A stretch of 64,000 bases of DNA from positions 7,254,001-7,318,000 of the forward strand of contig NZ_CP109473.1 of the NCBI RefSeq assembly GCF_036227405.1, written 5' to 3'. The stretch is from Streptomyces sp. NBC_01460 (GTDB taxonomy: Bacteria; Actinomycetota; Actinomycetes; Streptomycetales; Streptomycetaceae). The notes under the pieces are model-generated. The model saw only the letters and a list, made by a program, of their open reading frames with translations, searched no databases and had not been told where the DNA came from. Shown here piece after piece: positions 50,353 through 59,281 of this stretch. Position numbers and translations under genes: made by a program. Positions within the stretch are counted from its first letter, which is position 1. Each line of letters starts with the position of its first letter.

Positions 50353-51405
50353 TCAGGCCGAGGCGCGGCGGATCAGTTCGGTCGGGGTGATCACGGACTC
50401 GGGCCAGTCACCCGTGCCGCTGTTCAGCCGTTCCATCAGCAGCCGCACCATCAACCGCCCCATGCCCTCGACGTCCTGACGTATCGTCGTCAGCGGTGGT
50501 TCGGTCGCCTCCGCCACCGAGGTCATGTCGTCGAATCCGACGACGGCCACGTCCTCCGGAACGCGGACACCCCGCTCGCGGAGCACCCTCAGCGCACCCG
50601 AGGCCATCATGTCGTTGGACACGAAGACGGCGTCGAGATCGGGGCGGGCGTCCAGCAGGCGGGCCATGGCCCGGGCCCCGCCCTCGACGGTGAAGTCCCC
50701 CTCCTCGACGAGATCCGGCTCCGCGTCGGGGAGCACGTCGTGGTACCCGTCGATCCGGTCGAGCGCTGATGTCTGGTCGCGGGGACCGGCGATGTGCGCG
50801 ACACGACGCCGCCCGAGCGAGACGAGATGGCGTACGGCTTCGCGGGCGCCGCCCCGGTTGTCGCAGTCGACGTACGGTACCTGTGGTGCGTCCCCGGCCT
50901 CGGTGCGAGGGTGCTCCGGCCGGCCTCCGTAGACCGTCGGGACCCGGAACCGCCGGATGATCGCGGGCAGTTCGTCGTCGGTGTGCAGCGAGAAGGCCAG
51001 CACGCCGTCCACATGGCCACCGGCCAGGTAGCGGGTGACCCGGTCGAAGTCGCCGCTGCCCTCCACCAGGAGCAGGACGAGCTGCGCGTCGTGGGCGTTG
51101 AGCTCGCGGCTGATCCCACGGATCTGGCGGGAAAAGAACGGGTCGGAGAAGATCCGGAACTCGGGTTCGTCGATGATCACGGCGACCGCGCCGTTGCGCC
51201 GGGTGACCAGCGTCCGCGCCGCGTGGTTCGGGATGTAGCCGAGCTCGTCGACCGCCTTGCGCACCTTGTCCACCAGGGGCTGCCGTACTCCGGCACCGCC
51301 GTTGACGACACGTGAGGCCGTCGCCCTGGACACACCGGCGGCGGCCGCCACGGCCTCCAGGGTGGGGCGGGCGTCACGCTGGGGGTCGGTGTTCGGGTCG
51401 GGCAA
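50353..51405 (-). CDS. LacI-family transcriptional regulator, copy 1
   Basis: A 350-residue LacI-type repressor. The helix-turn-helix and hinge are at about residues 14-60 (LEAVAAAAGVSRATASRVVNG...GYIPNHAARTL); the periplasmic-binding-like effector domain follows (VAVIIDEPEF, DGVLAFSLH, AVFVSNDMMASGAL, VAVVGFDDM). The TTG at 51405 is favoured by GAGGAG 6 bp before it; a GTG at 51429 is the alternative. It is divergent from the BCCT transporter and has two palindromes spaced 21 bp apart just upstream, so it probably represses itself and the transporter. Confidence 0.88.
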   Translation of the reverse strand: MPDPNTDPQRDARPTLEAVAAAAGVSRATASRVVNGGAGVRQPLVDKVRKAVDELGYIPNHAARTLVTRRNGAVAVIIDEPEFRIFSDPFFSRQIRGISRELNAHDAQLVLLLVEGSGDFDRVTRYLAGGHVDGVLAFSLHTDDELPAIIRRFRVPTVYGGRPEHPRTEAGDAPQVPYVDCDNRGGAREAVRHLVSLGRRRVAHIAGPRDQTSALDRIDGYHDVLPDAEPDLVEEGDFTVEGGARAMARLLDARPDLDAVFVSNDMMASGALRVLRERGVRVPEDVAVVGFDDMTSVAEATEPPLTTIRQDVEGMGRLMVRLLMERLNSGTGDWPESVITPTELIRRASA

Positions 51406-51457
51406 GAGTCGCTCCTCGTACACGCGCACCCCGTCGGGGAACGGCTGGAACCGGCGG

Positions 51458-51491
51458 GTTCGGCGCGAACGGACCGGGGTTCGGCGCGAAC
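51458..51491. promoter_or_regulatory. Two GTTCG-GCG-CGAAC operators 21 bp apart
   Basis: GTTCGGCGCGAAC is present at 51458-51470 and again at 51479-51491. Each is an inverted repeat (5-bp arms). The 21-bp spacing is two helical turns, so proteins would bind the same DNA face. They lie between the LacI gene and the BCCT gene. Confidence 0.6.
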
Positions 51492-51667
51492 GCCGTCAGC
51501 CTAGCCGCCCGGTCCCCGGCGGTCGGACGGGTGATCGCCCGGCCCATGATGGCAAATTGCCTCATATGTGGTCACAACGGCACGGCTCGTTGGTCCCGTC
51601 AGATGCGCGCTCCGTGTGGTACTGCCTACGGAGAGCGAAATTTCGCACTGCGTGAAAGGTGCCATCT

Positions 51668-53407
51668 GTGTCACACGACGAGCAGGGAACCGGCGGGCGG
51701 GGGGACTATCTCCCCGTCACCGCCGATCTACCCAGCGACCCGCACCACGGCCGGCGCGCCTCGACCGACCGGGTGGTCTTCGGCGTCACCGCGGTGCTCA
51801 CCGTCGCCTTCGTGGTCTGGGGTTCCACAGCCACCGATTCGCTGGAGAGCGTCTCCAGCAGGCTGCTGAACGGCCTCATCCACAACGGCGGCTGGGCCTT
51901 CATGCTGGCGGCCTCCGGTTTCGTGGTCTTCGCCCTCTGGCTCGCGATCAGCCGGTACGGGACGATCTCGCTCGGGCAGGAGGGCGAGGAACCCGAATTC
52001 CGCACGGTCTCCTGGGTCGCGATGATGTTCAGCGCCGGCATGGGGATCGGCCTGATGTTCTACGGCGTCAGCGAGCCGCTGGCCCACTTCGCCGATCCGC
52101 CGCCCGGAACGCGCCCCGCGGACGCCGCCGAGGCGATGCAGACGGCGATGGCCACCACCCTCTTCCACTGGACCCTGCACCCCTGGGCGATCTACGCGGT
52201 CGTCGGGCTCGCCATCGCGTACAGCGCCTACCGCCGGCACCGGAGGCAGACGATCAGCTCCGTCTTCGTCCCGCTCATCGGCGAGAAGCGCGCCCACGGA
52301 ACCGTCGGCCGGATCATCGACATCCTCGCCATCTTCGCCACGCTCTTCGGCTCCGCCGCCTCGCTCGGGCTCGGCGCGCTCCAGATCGGCAGCGGTTTCC
52401 AGGAGCTCAACTGGATGGAGAAGACCGGCACGGGTCTCCTGGTCGCCATCATCGCCGTGCTGACGGTCGCCTTCGTCGCCTCCGCCGTGTCCGGGGTCGA
52501 GAAGGGCATCCAGTGGCTGTCCAACATCAACATGGTGCTCGCCCTGATCCTGGTGGTCTTCGTCTTCATCGCGGGGCCGACGATCATCGTGCTCGACCTG
52601 CTGCCCACCTCCATCGCCGCGTACTTCGGTGACCTCGCCCAGCTCGCCGGGCGCACGGAGGCCACCGGGGAAGGGGCGGTGGCCGACTGGCTCGCCAGCT
52701 GGACGGTCTTCTACTGGGCGTGGTGGATCTCCTGGACGCCCTTCGTCGGCATGTTCATCGCGAGGATCAGCCGCGGCCGGACGATCCGCCAGTTCGTCGG
52801 CGGCGTGATCCTCGTGCCCAGCACGGTCAGCCTGATCTGGTTCGCCGTCTTCGGCGGCTCGGCGATCCGGCTGGAGGAGGCGGGACAGCTCAAGGGCGTC
52901 GGCGACACCCCGGAGGCGCAGCTCTTCGGCGTCCTGCAGCAGTTCCCGGTCGCCACCCTCATGAGCATCCTCGTGATGGTCCTGGTCGGGATCTTCTTCG
53001 TCTCGGGCGCCGACGCCGCGTCGATCGTCATGGGCACCCTCTCCCAGAAGGGCGTCCTCGAACCCGCGAAGTGGGTCGTGATCTTCTGGGGCGTCGTCAC
53101 CGGTGCCGTGGCGGCCGTCATGCTGCTCATCGGCGACGGCCAGGGCGACGCACTGGCAGGCCTGCAGAACCTGACCATTCTCGTGGCCGCGCCGTTCACC
53201 ATCGTCATGATCGGCATGTGCGTGGCCCTGATGAGGGACCTGCGCCAGGACCCGATGATCGTCCGCAGGGAGTTCGGCGTGGAGGCCGTCGAGACGGCGG
53301 TCATCCAGGGACACGCGAAGTACGACGGGGACTTCGAGATCCGGATCGGGCCCGGGCCCGCGGAGGTCACGTCGGACGAACGGCACAAGGACGAGCCCCC
53401 GGCCTGA
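51668..53407 (+). CDS. BCCT-family betaine/carnitine/choline transporter
   Basis: A 579-residue transporter of the betaine-choline-carnitine type with about 12 membrane helices. Family motifs are MFSAGMGIGLMFYGVSEPL (glycine-rich helix 3), and the signature WWISWTPFVGMFIARISRGRT with the Trp residues that bind trimethylammonium groups. A soluble C-terminal tail of about 60 residues may sense osmotic conditions. The GTG at 51668 has GAAAGG upstream; another in-frame GTG is 9 bp earlier. The family takes up compatible solutes with sodium or protons. It is divergent from a LacI gene, which is unusual for an osmotic transporter. Confidence 0.93.
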   Translation: MSHDEQGTGGRGDYLPVTADLPSDPHHGRRASTDRVVFGVTAVLTVAFVVWGSTATDSLESVSSRLLNGLIHNGGWAFMLAASGFVVFALWLAISRYGTISLGQEGEEPEFRTVSWVAMMFSAGMGIGLMFYGVSEPLAHFADPPPGTRPADAAEAMQTAMATTLFHWTLHPWAIYAVVGLAIAYSAYRRHRRQTISSVFVPLIGEKRAHGTVGRIIDILAIFATLFGSAASLGLGALQIGSGFQELNWMEKTGTGLLVAIIAVLTVAFVASAVSGVEKGIQWLSNINMVLALILVVFVFIAGPTIIVLDLLPTSIAAYFGDLAQLAGRTEATGEGAVADWLASWTVFYWAWWISWTPFVGMFIARISRGRTIRQFVGGVILVPSTVSLIWFAVFGGSAIRLEEAGQLKGVGDTPEAQLFGVLQQFPVATLMSILVMVLVGIFFVSGADAASIVMGTLSQKGVLEPAKWVVIFWGVVTGAVAAVMLLIGDGQGDALAGLQNLTILVAAPFTIVMIGMCVALMRDLRQDPMIVRREFGVEAVETAVIQGHAKYDGDFEIRIGPGPAEVTSDERHKDEPPA

Positions 53408-53420
53408 CCGGCGCTGCGGC

Positions 53421-54344
53421 TCAGCCCACCAGCTGGGCCGCAGCCCGCGCGCAGCCCCGGGCGACCGTGACCCCGGCGCCGCCGTGGCCGTAGTTGTGCA
53501 CCAGCAGGCCGCCGCCCGGCAACTCCTCCGCCTCGATGCGCACCCCGGCGTCCCGGGCGGGACGCAGCCCCACCCGGTGGCCGATGACACGGGCGCCCGC
53601 GATCTCGGGCCGCACCCGTGCGCAACGCGCCACGATCTCCTCGGCCGTACGCGGATCGGGCTCCGTCCGCGTGTCGTCGGTCTCCGCCGTGCCGCCCAGC
53701 ACCAGCCCGCCCGGCTGCGGGAAGAGATACGTCGTGGCGCTCGACGCGGGGTCCGCCGCGGTGTACCACTCGTCGATGCCCGGGTTCTCCACCACCACGA
53801 GCTGACCACGGACCGGCCGCACCCCGGGATCCGGGACCAGCTCGCGGGCGCCGAGCCCGGTGCAGTTGACCACCACCGGCGCCTCGGCCGCCGCCTCGGC
53901 GAGGCCGCGCACCGTACGCCGCTCGACCACGCCCCCGGCCGCGGCGAGCCGGTCCTCCAGCCAGCGCAGGTGGGCCGGCATGTCGATCAGCGGAAGCGTC
54001 ACCCGCAGGCCCTCGGCCACCTGGGAGGCGCCCTCCAGCCGGCGGGCCCACGGCCCCAGTGCGGCGAGACGCTCTCCCTCGTGCACCCCCGCGACCATGC
54101 GCACCCCGGTCCGGGACGGGTCGGCGGCCAGTTCCTCGTACACGCGGAGGGTCTCGAGCGACCATGCGCCGACCAGTGCCGCTGGCTCGATCCGGTACGG
54201 CCACCAGAGCGCCCCGGCCACGGCCGAGGTCGTCGCCGAGGCCGGATCCCTGGACCAGACCCGCACGCGCAGGCCGCGCTCGGCCAGCAGCAGCGCCGTG
54301 GTCAGCCCGCTGACCCCGCCGCCCACGACGATCACGTCCGCCAT
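53421..54344 (-). CDS. D-amino-acid oxidase-like FAD enzyme
   Basis: A 307-residue FAD-dependent oxidase of the DAO family, which oxidises D-amino acids to keto acids with release of ammonia and peroxide. The FAD-binding start is VIVVGGGVSGLTTALLLAERGLRV. Other DAO blocks are TSAVAGALWWPYR, VVNCTGLGARELVPD, PVRGQLVVV, and the C-terminal HNYGHGGAGVTVARGCA. The ATG at 54344 is chosen because the Rossmann motif follows at once. It converges with the BCCT gene at 14 bp. Whether it works on the imported solute is unknown. Confidence 0.9.
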   Translation of the reverse strand: MADVIVVGGGVSGLTTALLLAERGLRVRVWSRDPASATTSAVAGALWWPYRIEPAALVGAWSLETLRVYEELAADPSRTGVRMVAGVHEGERLAALGPWARRLEGASQVAEGLRVTLPLIDMPAHLRWLEDRLAAAGGVVERRTVRGLAEAAAEAPVVVNCTGLGARELVPDPGVRPVRGQLVVVENPGIDEWYTAADPASSATTYLFPQPGGLVLGGTAETDDTRTEPDPRTAEEIVARCARVRPEIAGARVIGHRVGLRPARDAGVRIEAEELPGGGLLVHNYGHGGAGVTVARGCARAAAQLVG

Positions 54345-54460
54345 CGCACCCACCCCTGTCCTCGCGACGCCCCCGTGCGTACCGGGGCCGGACAGGCCAT
54401 GGTCGCACCCCGGTCCGGCGGGCGGCACGGCCGCCGCGGTTCGTTAGGATCGTCAGCCTG

Positions 54461-56101
54461 ATGACTGCCACTCTCGTCGCCAAGGAACTCGCCGCCGGGC
54501 ACGGCGACCGCACACTCTTCGCGGGACTCGACCTCGTGGTCGCGCCCGGCGACGTGATCGGTCTCGTCGGAGCCAACGGCGCGGGCAAATCCTCCCTGCT
54601 CCGCCTCCTCGCGGGGCTCGACCGTCCGGAGGAGGGCGAGCTGCGCCTCTCCCCGCCCACCGCCACCGTCGGACACCTCCCGCAGGAGCCCGAGCGCCGC
54701 GCGGGCGAGTCCGTACGGGAATTCCTCGCCCGCCGTACCGGGGTCGCGGACGCCCAGACCGCGATGGACGCCGCCACCCAGGCCCTGGTCGACGGAGCAC
54801 CCGGCGCGGACGACGCGTACTCCGAGACGCTGGAGCGCTGGCTCTCCCTCGGCGGCGCCGACCTGGACGAACGCGCCGAGGAGGTCGCCGCCGAGCTGGG
54901 CCTGACCGTCGGCCTCGACCTCCCGATGACGGCCCTCTCCGGCGGCCAGGCGGCCCGCGCCGGTCTGGCCTCGCTGCTGCTCTCGCGCTACGACGTCTTC
55001 CTGCTCGACGAGCCCACCAACGACCTGGACCTCGACGGCCTGGAGCGGCTGGAACGCTTCGTGTCCGGGCTGCGCGCCGGCACCGTCGTCGTCAGCCACG
55101 ACCGTGAGTTCCTGATGCGCACGGTCACCAAGGTCCTCGAACTCGATCTCGCCCAGCAGGAGATCAACCTCTACGGCGGTGGCTACGCCTCCTACCTGGA
55201 GGAGCGCGAGCGCGCGCGCACGCACGCCCGTGAGGAGTTCGAGGAGTACGCCGACAAGCGCTCCGCGCTCGAGGGCCGGGCCCAGATGCAGCGCGGATGG
55301 ATGGACAAGGGCGTCAAGAACGCCCGCCGCAAGGCCACCGACAACGACAAGATCGGCCGTAAGTTCCGCAGCGAGGCCAGCGAGAAGCAGGCCGCGAAGG
55401 CCAAGCAGACGCAGCGCATGATCGAGCGCCTCGACGTCGTCGAGGAGCCGCGCAAGGAGTGGGAGCTGCGGATGGAGATCGCCTCCGCGCCGCGCTCCGG
55501 ATCCGTCGTGGCCACGCTGCGGGACGCCGCCGTGACCCGCGGCGGATTCTCCTTCGGTCCCGCCACCCTGCAGATCGACTGGGCGGACCGGGTCGCCATC
55601 ACCGGGGCCAACGGGGCGGGCAAGTCCACACTGCTCGCCGCCCTGCTGGGCCGGCTGCCGCTCGACGCGGGCCACGCCTCGCTCGGCTCGGGCGTCGTGG
55701 TGGGCGAGGTGGACCAGGCGCGCAAGCTGTTCCACGGCACGGAGAGCCTGCTGGAGGCCTTCTGCGCCGCGGTCCCGGACACCGAGCCGGCCGAGGTGCG
55801 CACCCTGCTCGCCAAGTTCGGTCTGCGTGCGGCGCATGTGCTGCGGCCCGCCACCACGCTCTCGCCCGGCGAGCGCACCCGGGCGGGCCTCGCCCTCCTC
55901 CAGGGCAGGGGCGTCAACCTGCTGGTCCTGGACGAGCCGACGAACCACCTGGACCTTCCGGCGATCGAACAGCTGGAGTCGGCGCTGGAGGCGTACACCG
56001 GGACGCTGCTGCTGGTCACGCACGACCGGCGGATGCTGGAGGCCGTCCGTACGACCCGCCGGGTCGAGGTCGCCGACGGCAAGGTCACCGAGTCCGGCTG
56101 A
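54461..56101 (+). CDS. ABC-F family ATPase, copy 2
   Basis: A 546-residue ABC-F protein. Domain 1: Walker A GANGAGKSS, signature LSGGQAAR, FLLDEPTNDLDL. The inter-domain linker (about residues 235-340) is very rich in charged residues, with a KGVKNARRKATDNDKIGRK segment likely to reach the ribosome. Domain 2: Walker A GANGAGKST, signature LSPGERTR, VLDEPTNHLDL. It differs from the copy at 26259 and is of the type often called Uup/EttA-like or antibiotic-resistance ABC-F. A strong terminator follows at 56179. Confidence 0.9.
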   Translation: MTATLVAKELAAGHGDRTLFAGLDLVVAPGDVIGLVGANGAGKSSLLRLLAGLDRPEEGELRLSPPTATVGHLPQEPERRAGESVREFLARRTGVADAQTAMDAATQALVDGAPGADDAYSETLERWLSLGGADLDERAEEVAAELGLTVGLDLPMTALSGGQAARAGLASLLLSRYDVFLLDEPTNDLDLDGLERLERFVSGLRAGTVVVSHDREFLMRTVTKVLELDLAQQEINLYGGGYASYLEERERARTHAREEFEEYADKRSALEGRAQMQRGWMDKGVKNARRKATDNDKIGRKFRSEASEKQAAKAKQTQRMIERLDVVEEPRKEWELRMEIASAPRSGSVVATLRDAAVTRGGFSFGPATLQIDWADRVAITGANGAGKSTLLAALLGRLPLDAGHASLGSGVVVGEVDQARKLFHGTESLLEAFCAAVPDTEPAEVRTLLAKFGLRAAHVLRPATTLSPGERTRAGLALLQGRGVNLLVLDEPTNHLDLPAIEQLESALEAYTGTLLLVTHDRRMLEAVRTTRRVEVADGKVTESG

Positions 56102-56178
56102 GACGGGAGCCGGGCGTACGAGCCGGGCACGGGAGTCCGGGCACGAACTCCTGGTACGCGAGCCGGCACGAGACCCTG

Positions 56179-56227
56179 ACACGACAACCTGCCCGCCCCG
56201 GAGACCGGGACGGGCAGGTTGTCGTGT
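56179..56227. terminator. Strong bidirectional terminator (17-bp perfect stem)
   Basis: A 17-bp arm at 56179-56195 (ACACGACAACCTGCCCG) and its exact complement at 56211-56227 flank a loop that can itself pair as CCCGG-AGA-CCGGG. The stem is followed by TTGTCGTGT on either strand. It lies between the convergent ABC-F and pectate lyase genes and should stop both. Confidence 0.85.
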
Positions 56228-56239
56228 GCGCGGGACGCC

Positions 56240-57553
56240 TCAGTCGACGTAGGTGATGTCGGACGAGGAGTAGATGCAGTTCGTGCCGTCGGCGCCCGTC
56301 CCGATCTTGCTGGGTTCGCCGCTCGTCGTGCCCTTGTACTTGACGCAGACGTCCAGGTCGCGGCCGCCGTCGTCGTAGATGGTGATGTCCGAGAACCGCG
56401 CCGTGTCGCCGTAGTTGGTGTTGATGCCCACCAGCGAGTCACCGGGCGTGGTCGCCCAGATGTTCTGGAGCTGGATGTGCCGGCCGTACTGCGTGGAGCA
56501 GTTGCCGCACGAGCGGACCAGCTTCCCGAAGTCGTCGACCTGGAAGTTCTTGACGATCAGCGTGCCGGCCCCGTTGTGCTGGAGGACCTTGTCCTCCGCG
56601 AGCCTCGCACCGCCCCCGTCGACCGTGCGGACCGTCGAGGAGGAACTGCCGCGGAAGGTCGCGGCGTCCTCGCCCACGTCCTCCCACCAGACGTTCTTGA
56701 TGGTGCAGGCGCCCGAGCAGTGCACGCCGTCGGCCGCCGGGGCGCCGAGGATGACGTTCTGCAGGGTGGCGCCGTCCGCCAGCTCGATCAGCGCGGGCTG
56801 GTCCTCGTCCTGACCGCCGCTGCCGAGGTCACCACTGCCGTACAGCCGCTTCATGCCGCCGTCGTACGTCCCCGAGACCTTGATGGTCGAGGAGACCGCC
56901 TGGCTGCCGTTGGCGGTCGGCCACGCGGGCCGGTCCGTGGGCGGGTCGGTGGGGTCGGTCGGCGGGTCCGTCGGGTCGGTGGGCGGGTCCGTGGGCACGG
57001 TGCCCGAAGCGGTGAAGGTCCAGCTCTTGCTGCTCACCGAGTCGCAGGAGTTCTGCTGGACCAGTGCACCCGACGCCGTCGAACTGTCCTTCACGTTCAG
57101 GCACTTGCCGCCGTTGCTGTTCACGACGCGGTAGGTGTTGCCGCTGACCGAGGCCAGGGTCCACACCTGCGTGGCCCCACCGCCGCAGTTCTGCTGCTCC
57201 ACGGCCTTGCCCGCGCTGGTGGAGGCGTCCCGCACACCGGCGCACTTGGCGCTGTTCGCCGCGGCCAGGGTGTAGCCGCTGCCCGACGCCGTGAGCTTCC
57301 AGGTCTGGTTGGCGGCTCCGTTGCAGGCGCTCTGGGCGAGCTGGGTCCCCGCAGAGGTGCTCGAGCCGGGTACGCCCAGACACAGACCGCTGGCAGCGTT
57401 CGCCAGGCTGTACGAGCCCGCAGCCGGGGCTGCCGAGGCGGATCCGGTCGCGAAGAGCGCGGTGAGGCCTGCCGCGATGAGGGAGACCACGGCGACGAAT
57501 GTGGCGGCCGCACGGCCGCCACGTCTTCTGACGTGCTGATTCTCTGTACGCAC
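56240..57553 (-). CDS. Secreted pectate lyase (PL3) with N-terminal ricin-type lectin domain
   Basis: A 437-residue secreted enzyme. The signal peptide is about residues 1-42. A ricin B-type beta-trefoil (CBM13, about 45-185) shows three repeats with QTW, QVW and KSW motifs. A Pro-Thr-Asp linker repeat (TDPPTDP) follows, then a family 3 polysaccharide lyase domain (about 215-437), with AADGVHCSGACTIKNVWWEDVGEDAATF and KNFQVDDFGKLVRSCGNC. It cleaves polygalacturonate by calcium-dependent beta-elimination. The GTG at 57553 has AAAGGAA upstream. Two operator-like inverted repeats lie before it, and a LacI gene is the next upstream. Confidence 0.9.
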   Translation of the reverse strand: MRTENQHVRRRGGRAAATFVAVVSLIAAGLTALFATGSASAAPAAGSYSLANAASGLCLGVPGSSTSAGTQLAQSACNGAANQTWKLTASGSGYTLAAANSAKCAGVRDASTSAGKAVEQQNCGGGATQVWTLASVSGNTYRVVNSNGGKCLNVKDSSTASGALVQQNSCDSVSSKSWTFTASGTVPTDPPTDPTDPPTDPTDPPTDRPAWPTANGSQAVSSTIKVSGTYDGGMKRLYGSGDLGSGGQDEDQPALIELADGATLQNVILGAPAADGVHCSGACTIKNVWWEDVGEDAATFRGSSSSTVRTVDGGGARLAEDKVLQHNGAGTLIVKNFQVDDFGKLVRSCGNCSTQYGRHIQLQNIWATTPGDSLVGINTNYGDTARFSDITIYDDGGRDLDVCVKYKGTTSGEPSKIGTGADGTNCIYSSSDITYVD

Positions 57554-57635
57554 TGGCTATTCCTTTCACCGCCTGCGGCGTCCTCCGCAGGCACCTGTCA
57601 GTGGTTGGTGCGGTGGTGAAGGCTGTTCCCGGCTC

Positions 57636-57680
57636 CGGAATCGATGTTCCGTAATATGAACCGAGTTCGTGTATGCGAAC
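57636..57680. promoter_or_regulatory. Two 16-bp inverted repeats before the pectate lyase gene
   Basis: CGGAA-TCGATG-TTCCG (57636-57651) and GTTCG-TGTATG-CGAAC (57665-57680) have equal geometry (5-bp arms, 6-bp spacer) and centres 29 bp apart. Another GTTC...GAAC dyad overlaps the gap between them. They lie in the promoter region, 83-127 bp before the start codon. IclR- or GntR-type binding is possible. Confidence 0.45.
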
Positions 57681-57733
57681 AGCGGTGACGGTACGTCACC
57701 CACGTCGAGCGGTCAACACAATGGTGCGGACGA

Positions 57734-58732
57734 TCAGTCGGCAGGCCGGGCAGGTGCCGCGGTGGAATCCCTGACGACCAGTGAGGTGGCCAGCGTGGTC
57801 TGCGCCGTGGCCGGATCGGCGCCCCCTGTCTCGACGGTCTGGATCAGCAGGTCGACCGCGGTCCGACCGGCCGGGGCGGTCGGCATGACGACCGTGGTCA
57901 GCCGTGGCCGGTTCAGGCGTCCGGCCACGGTGTCGTCCACGCCGACCACGCTGACGTCACGCGGCACCCGCACGTCCCGGTCGTCCAGGCCCTCGATGAG
58001 GCCGATGGCGACCAGGTCGTTGTAGGCGATCACGCCGGTGGCGCCCGTCCTCAGTACGGCGGCCGTCGCGGCGATCCCGCCCTGTTCCGTCGGGGCGTTG
58101 GGGCCGAGCACGTCGAGCCGGATCCCCCGGCCCGCGGCGGCGGCCCCCGCGGCCCGGCGCATCTCGGCGCTGGTCCACGACCCTCGGGGGCCGCCGACCA
58201 GGGCCAGGTGGCCGTGGCCGAGCCCTGCGAGGTGGTCCACCGCGAGGGTGGCGCCGTGCGCCGCGTCCATCAGGACGGCGGAGAGCCCTGCCACCTGACG
58301 GTTGACCAGGACGAAGGGCAGGTCCCCGCCCAGCCGGGCGATGACGTCGTTGGCCAGCCGGGGGCTGACCAGGACCACGCCGTCGACCTGGCGCGACAGG
58401 GTCCGGATCAGCTCCTCCTCCGCCCGGACGTCCTCGTCGGTGTCCGCCACGAAGACCTGGTAGCCGCGGACACGGGCGTACGCCTGCGCCGCCTTGATGA
58501 GCGGCGGATAGAACGGGTTGGCGATGTCCGAGACGATCAGCCCGAGATTCCGGGTGCGGCCCGTGGTCAGCGCCCGTGCGGTCTCATTGGGCTGGTAGCC
58601 CAGCTCCGCGGCGACCGCCAGGACGTGGTCCCGGGTCTCCCGCTTCACCAGGTGCGAGGCCGAGAAGGCGCGCGAGACGGTGGAGACGTGAACCCCCGCG
58701 GCCTGTGCGACATCACGGATGGTCATCGCCAC
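57734..58732 (-). CDS. LacI-family transcriptional regulator, copy 2
   Basis: A 332-residue LacI-type regulator. The helix-turn-helix is at the very N-terminus (TIRDVAQAAGVHVSTVSRAFS, hinge GYQPNETARALTTG), then the sugar-binding-like domain (NLGLIVSDIANPFYPPLIKAAQ, GVIAYNDLVAIGLIEGL, SVVGVDDT). The GTG at 58732 is chosen because GGGGAAG lies 5 bp upstream. It is directly upstream of the pectate lyase gene on the same strand and has two identical TGCAACCGGTTGCA palindromes in its own upstream region. It probably senses pectin breakdown sugars or related oligosaccharides. Confidence 0.9.
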   Translation of the reverse strand: MAMTIRDVAQAAGVHVSTVSRAFSASHLVKRETRDHVLAVAAELGYQPNETARALTTGRTRNLGLIVSDIANPFYPPLIKAAQAYARVRGYQVFVADTDEDVRAEEELIRTLSRQVDGVVLVSPRLANDVIARLGGDLPFVLVNRQVAGLSAVLMDAAHGATLAVDHLAGLGHGHLALVGGPRGSWTSAEMRRAAGAAAAGRGIRLDVLGPNAPTEQGGIAATAAVLRTGATGVIAYNDLVAIGLIEGLDDRDVRVPRDVSVVGVDDTVAGRLNRPRLTTVVMPTAPAGRTAVDLLIQTVETGGADPATAQTTLATSLVVRDSTAAPARPAD

Positions 58733-58846
58733 GGTTGCTTCCCCTTGCCCGCCCTGCGGCATCGGCCGCCCGTTCCGAAACGTACCCCTGCCGGCCCTCG
58801 GTGCACATGGGTCCGCCCGATCATGGCCGGCCCCGGTCCGACGTTC

Positions 58847-58860
58847 TGCAACCGGTTGCA
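58847..58860. promoter_or_regulatory. LacI-type operator TGCAACCGGTTGCA, site 1
   Basis: A perfect 14-bp palindrome with a central CG, the form expected for LacI-family operators. It is 115 bp upstream of the LacI gene start. An identical copy is at 59069. Confidence 0.75.
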
Positions 58861-59068
58861 CCAAGGTGCGTACGTCAGGGAGCCGGCGGGGGCCGGACGT
58901 CGGCGCGGACGAGTCGGCCCGTCGGCGGGGCGGGGGCGGTGCGTGCGGGTCTTCGTGTACCGGACATCGGCAGTCCTCTCCGCCAGGGAGTCAGAAGGGA
59001 GTGCGCGAGACGGGGGAGCCTCACACCTCCGGCGTACGGCCCGTGCTGCCGGGATGCGACCGGTGCGC

Positions 59069-59082
59069 TGCAACCGGTTGCA
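59069..59082. promoter_or_regulatory. LacI-type operator TGCAACCGGTTGCA, site 2
   Basis: Identical to the palindrome at 58847, 222 bp away. A decayed relative (GCGACCGGTGCG) lies just before it at about 59056. The 58733-59281 stretch that holds both sites contains no convincing gene; only a 26-codon frame at about 59120 was seen. A gene once driven from site 2 may have been lost, or the two sites may form a repression loop. Confidence 0.7.
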
Positions 59083-59281
59083 TCCCGGGCTGGCACTCAG
59101 CGTGGAGGCGAGTCCTGAGCATGTCAATGCTTCGCGCAGCACTCGTTCCGCGCGGCGGTGCCGCCGGGCGCCGCCCATGCGCGACGTCCGGCAGGTGACA
59201 GCCGTTCGCCCCAGGTGCGGTGGGCGCGAACGCGCGGGCGGACGGACGGAAGAAGCCTGTCCGCCCGCCCGCGTACGGGAC

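Noticed and set aside
59120..59197. Small gene downstream of the second LacI operator
   Set aside because: The 25-residue frame has no ribosome-binding site of note and an Arg/Ala-rich translation typical of random frames at high GC.
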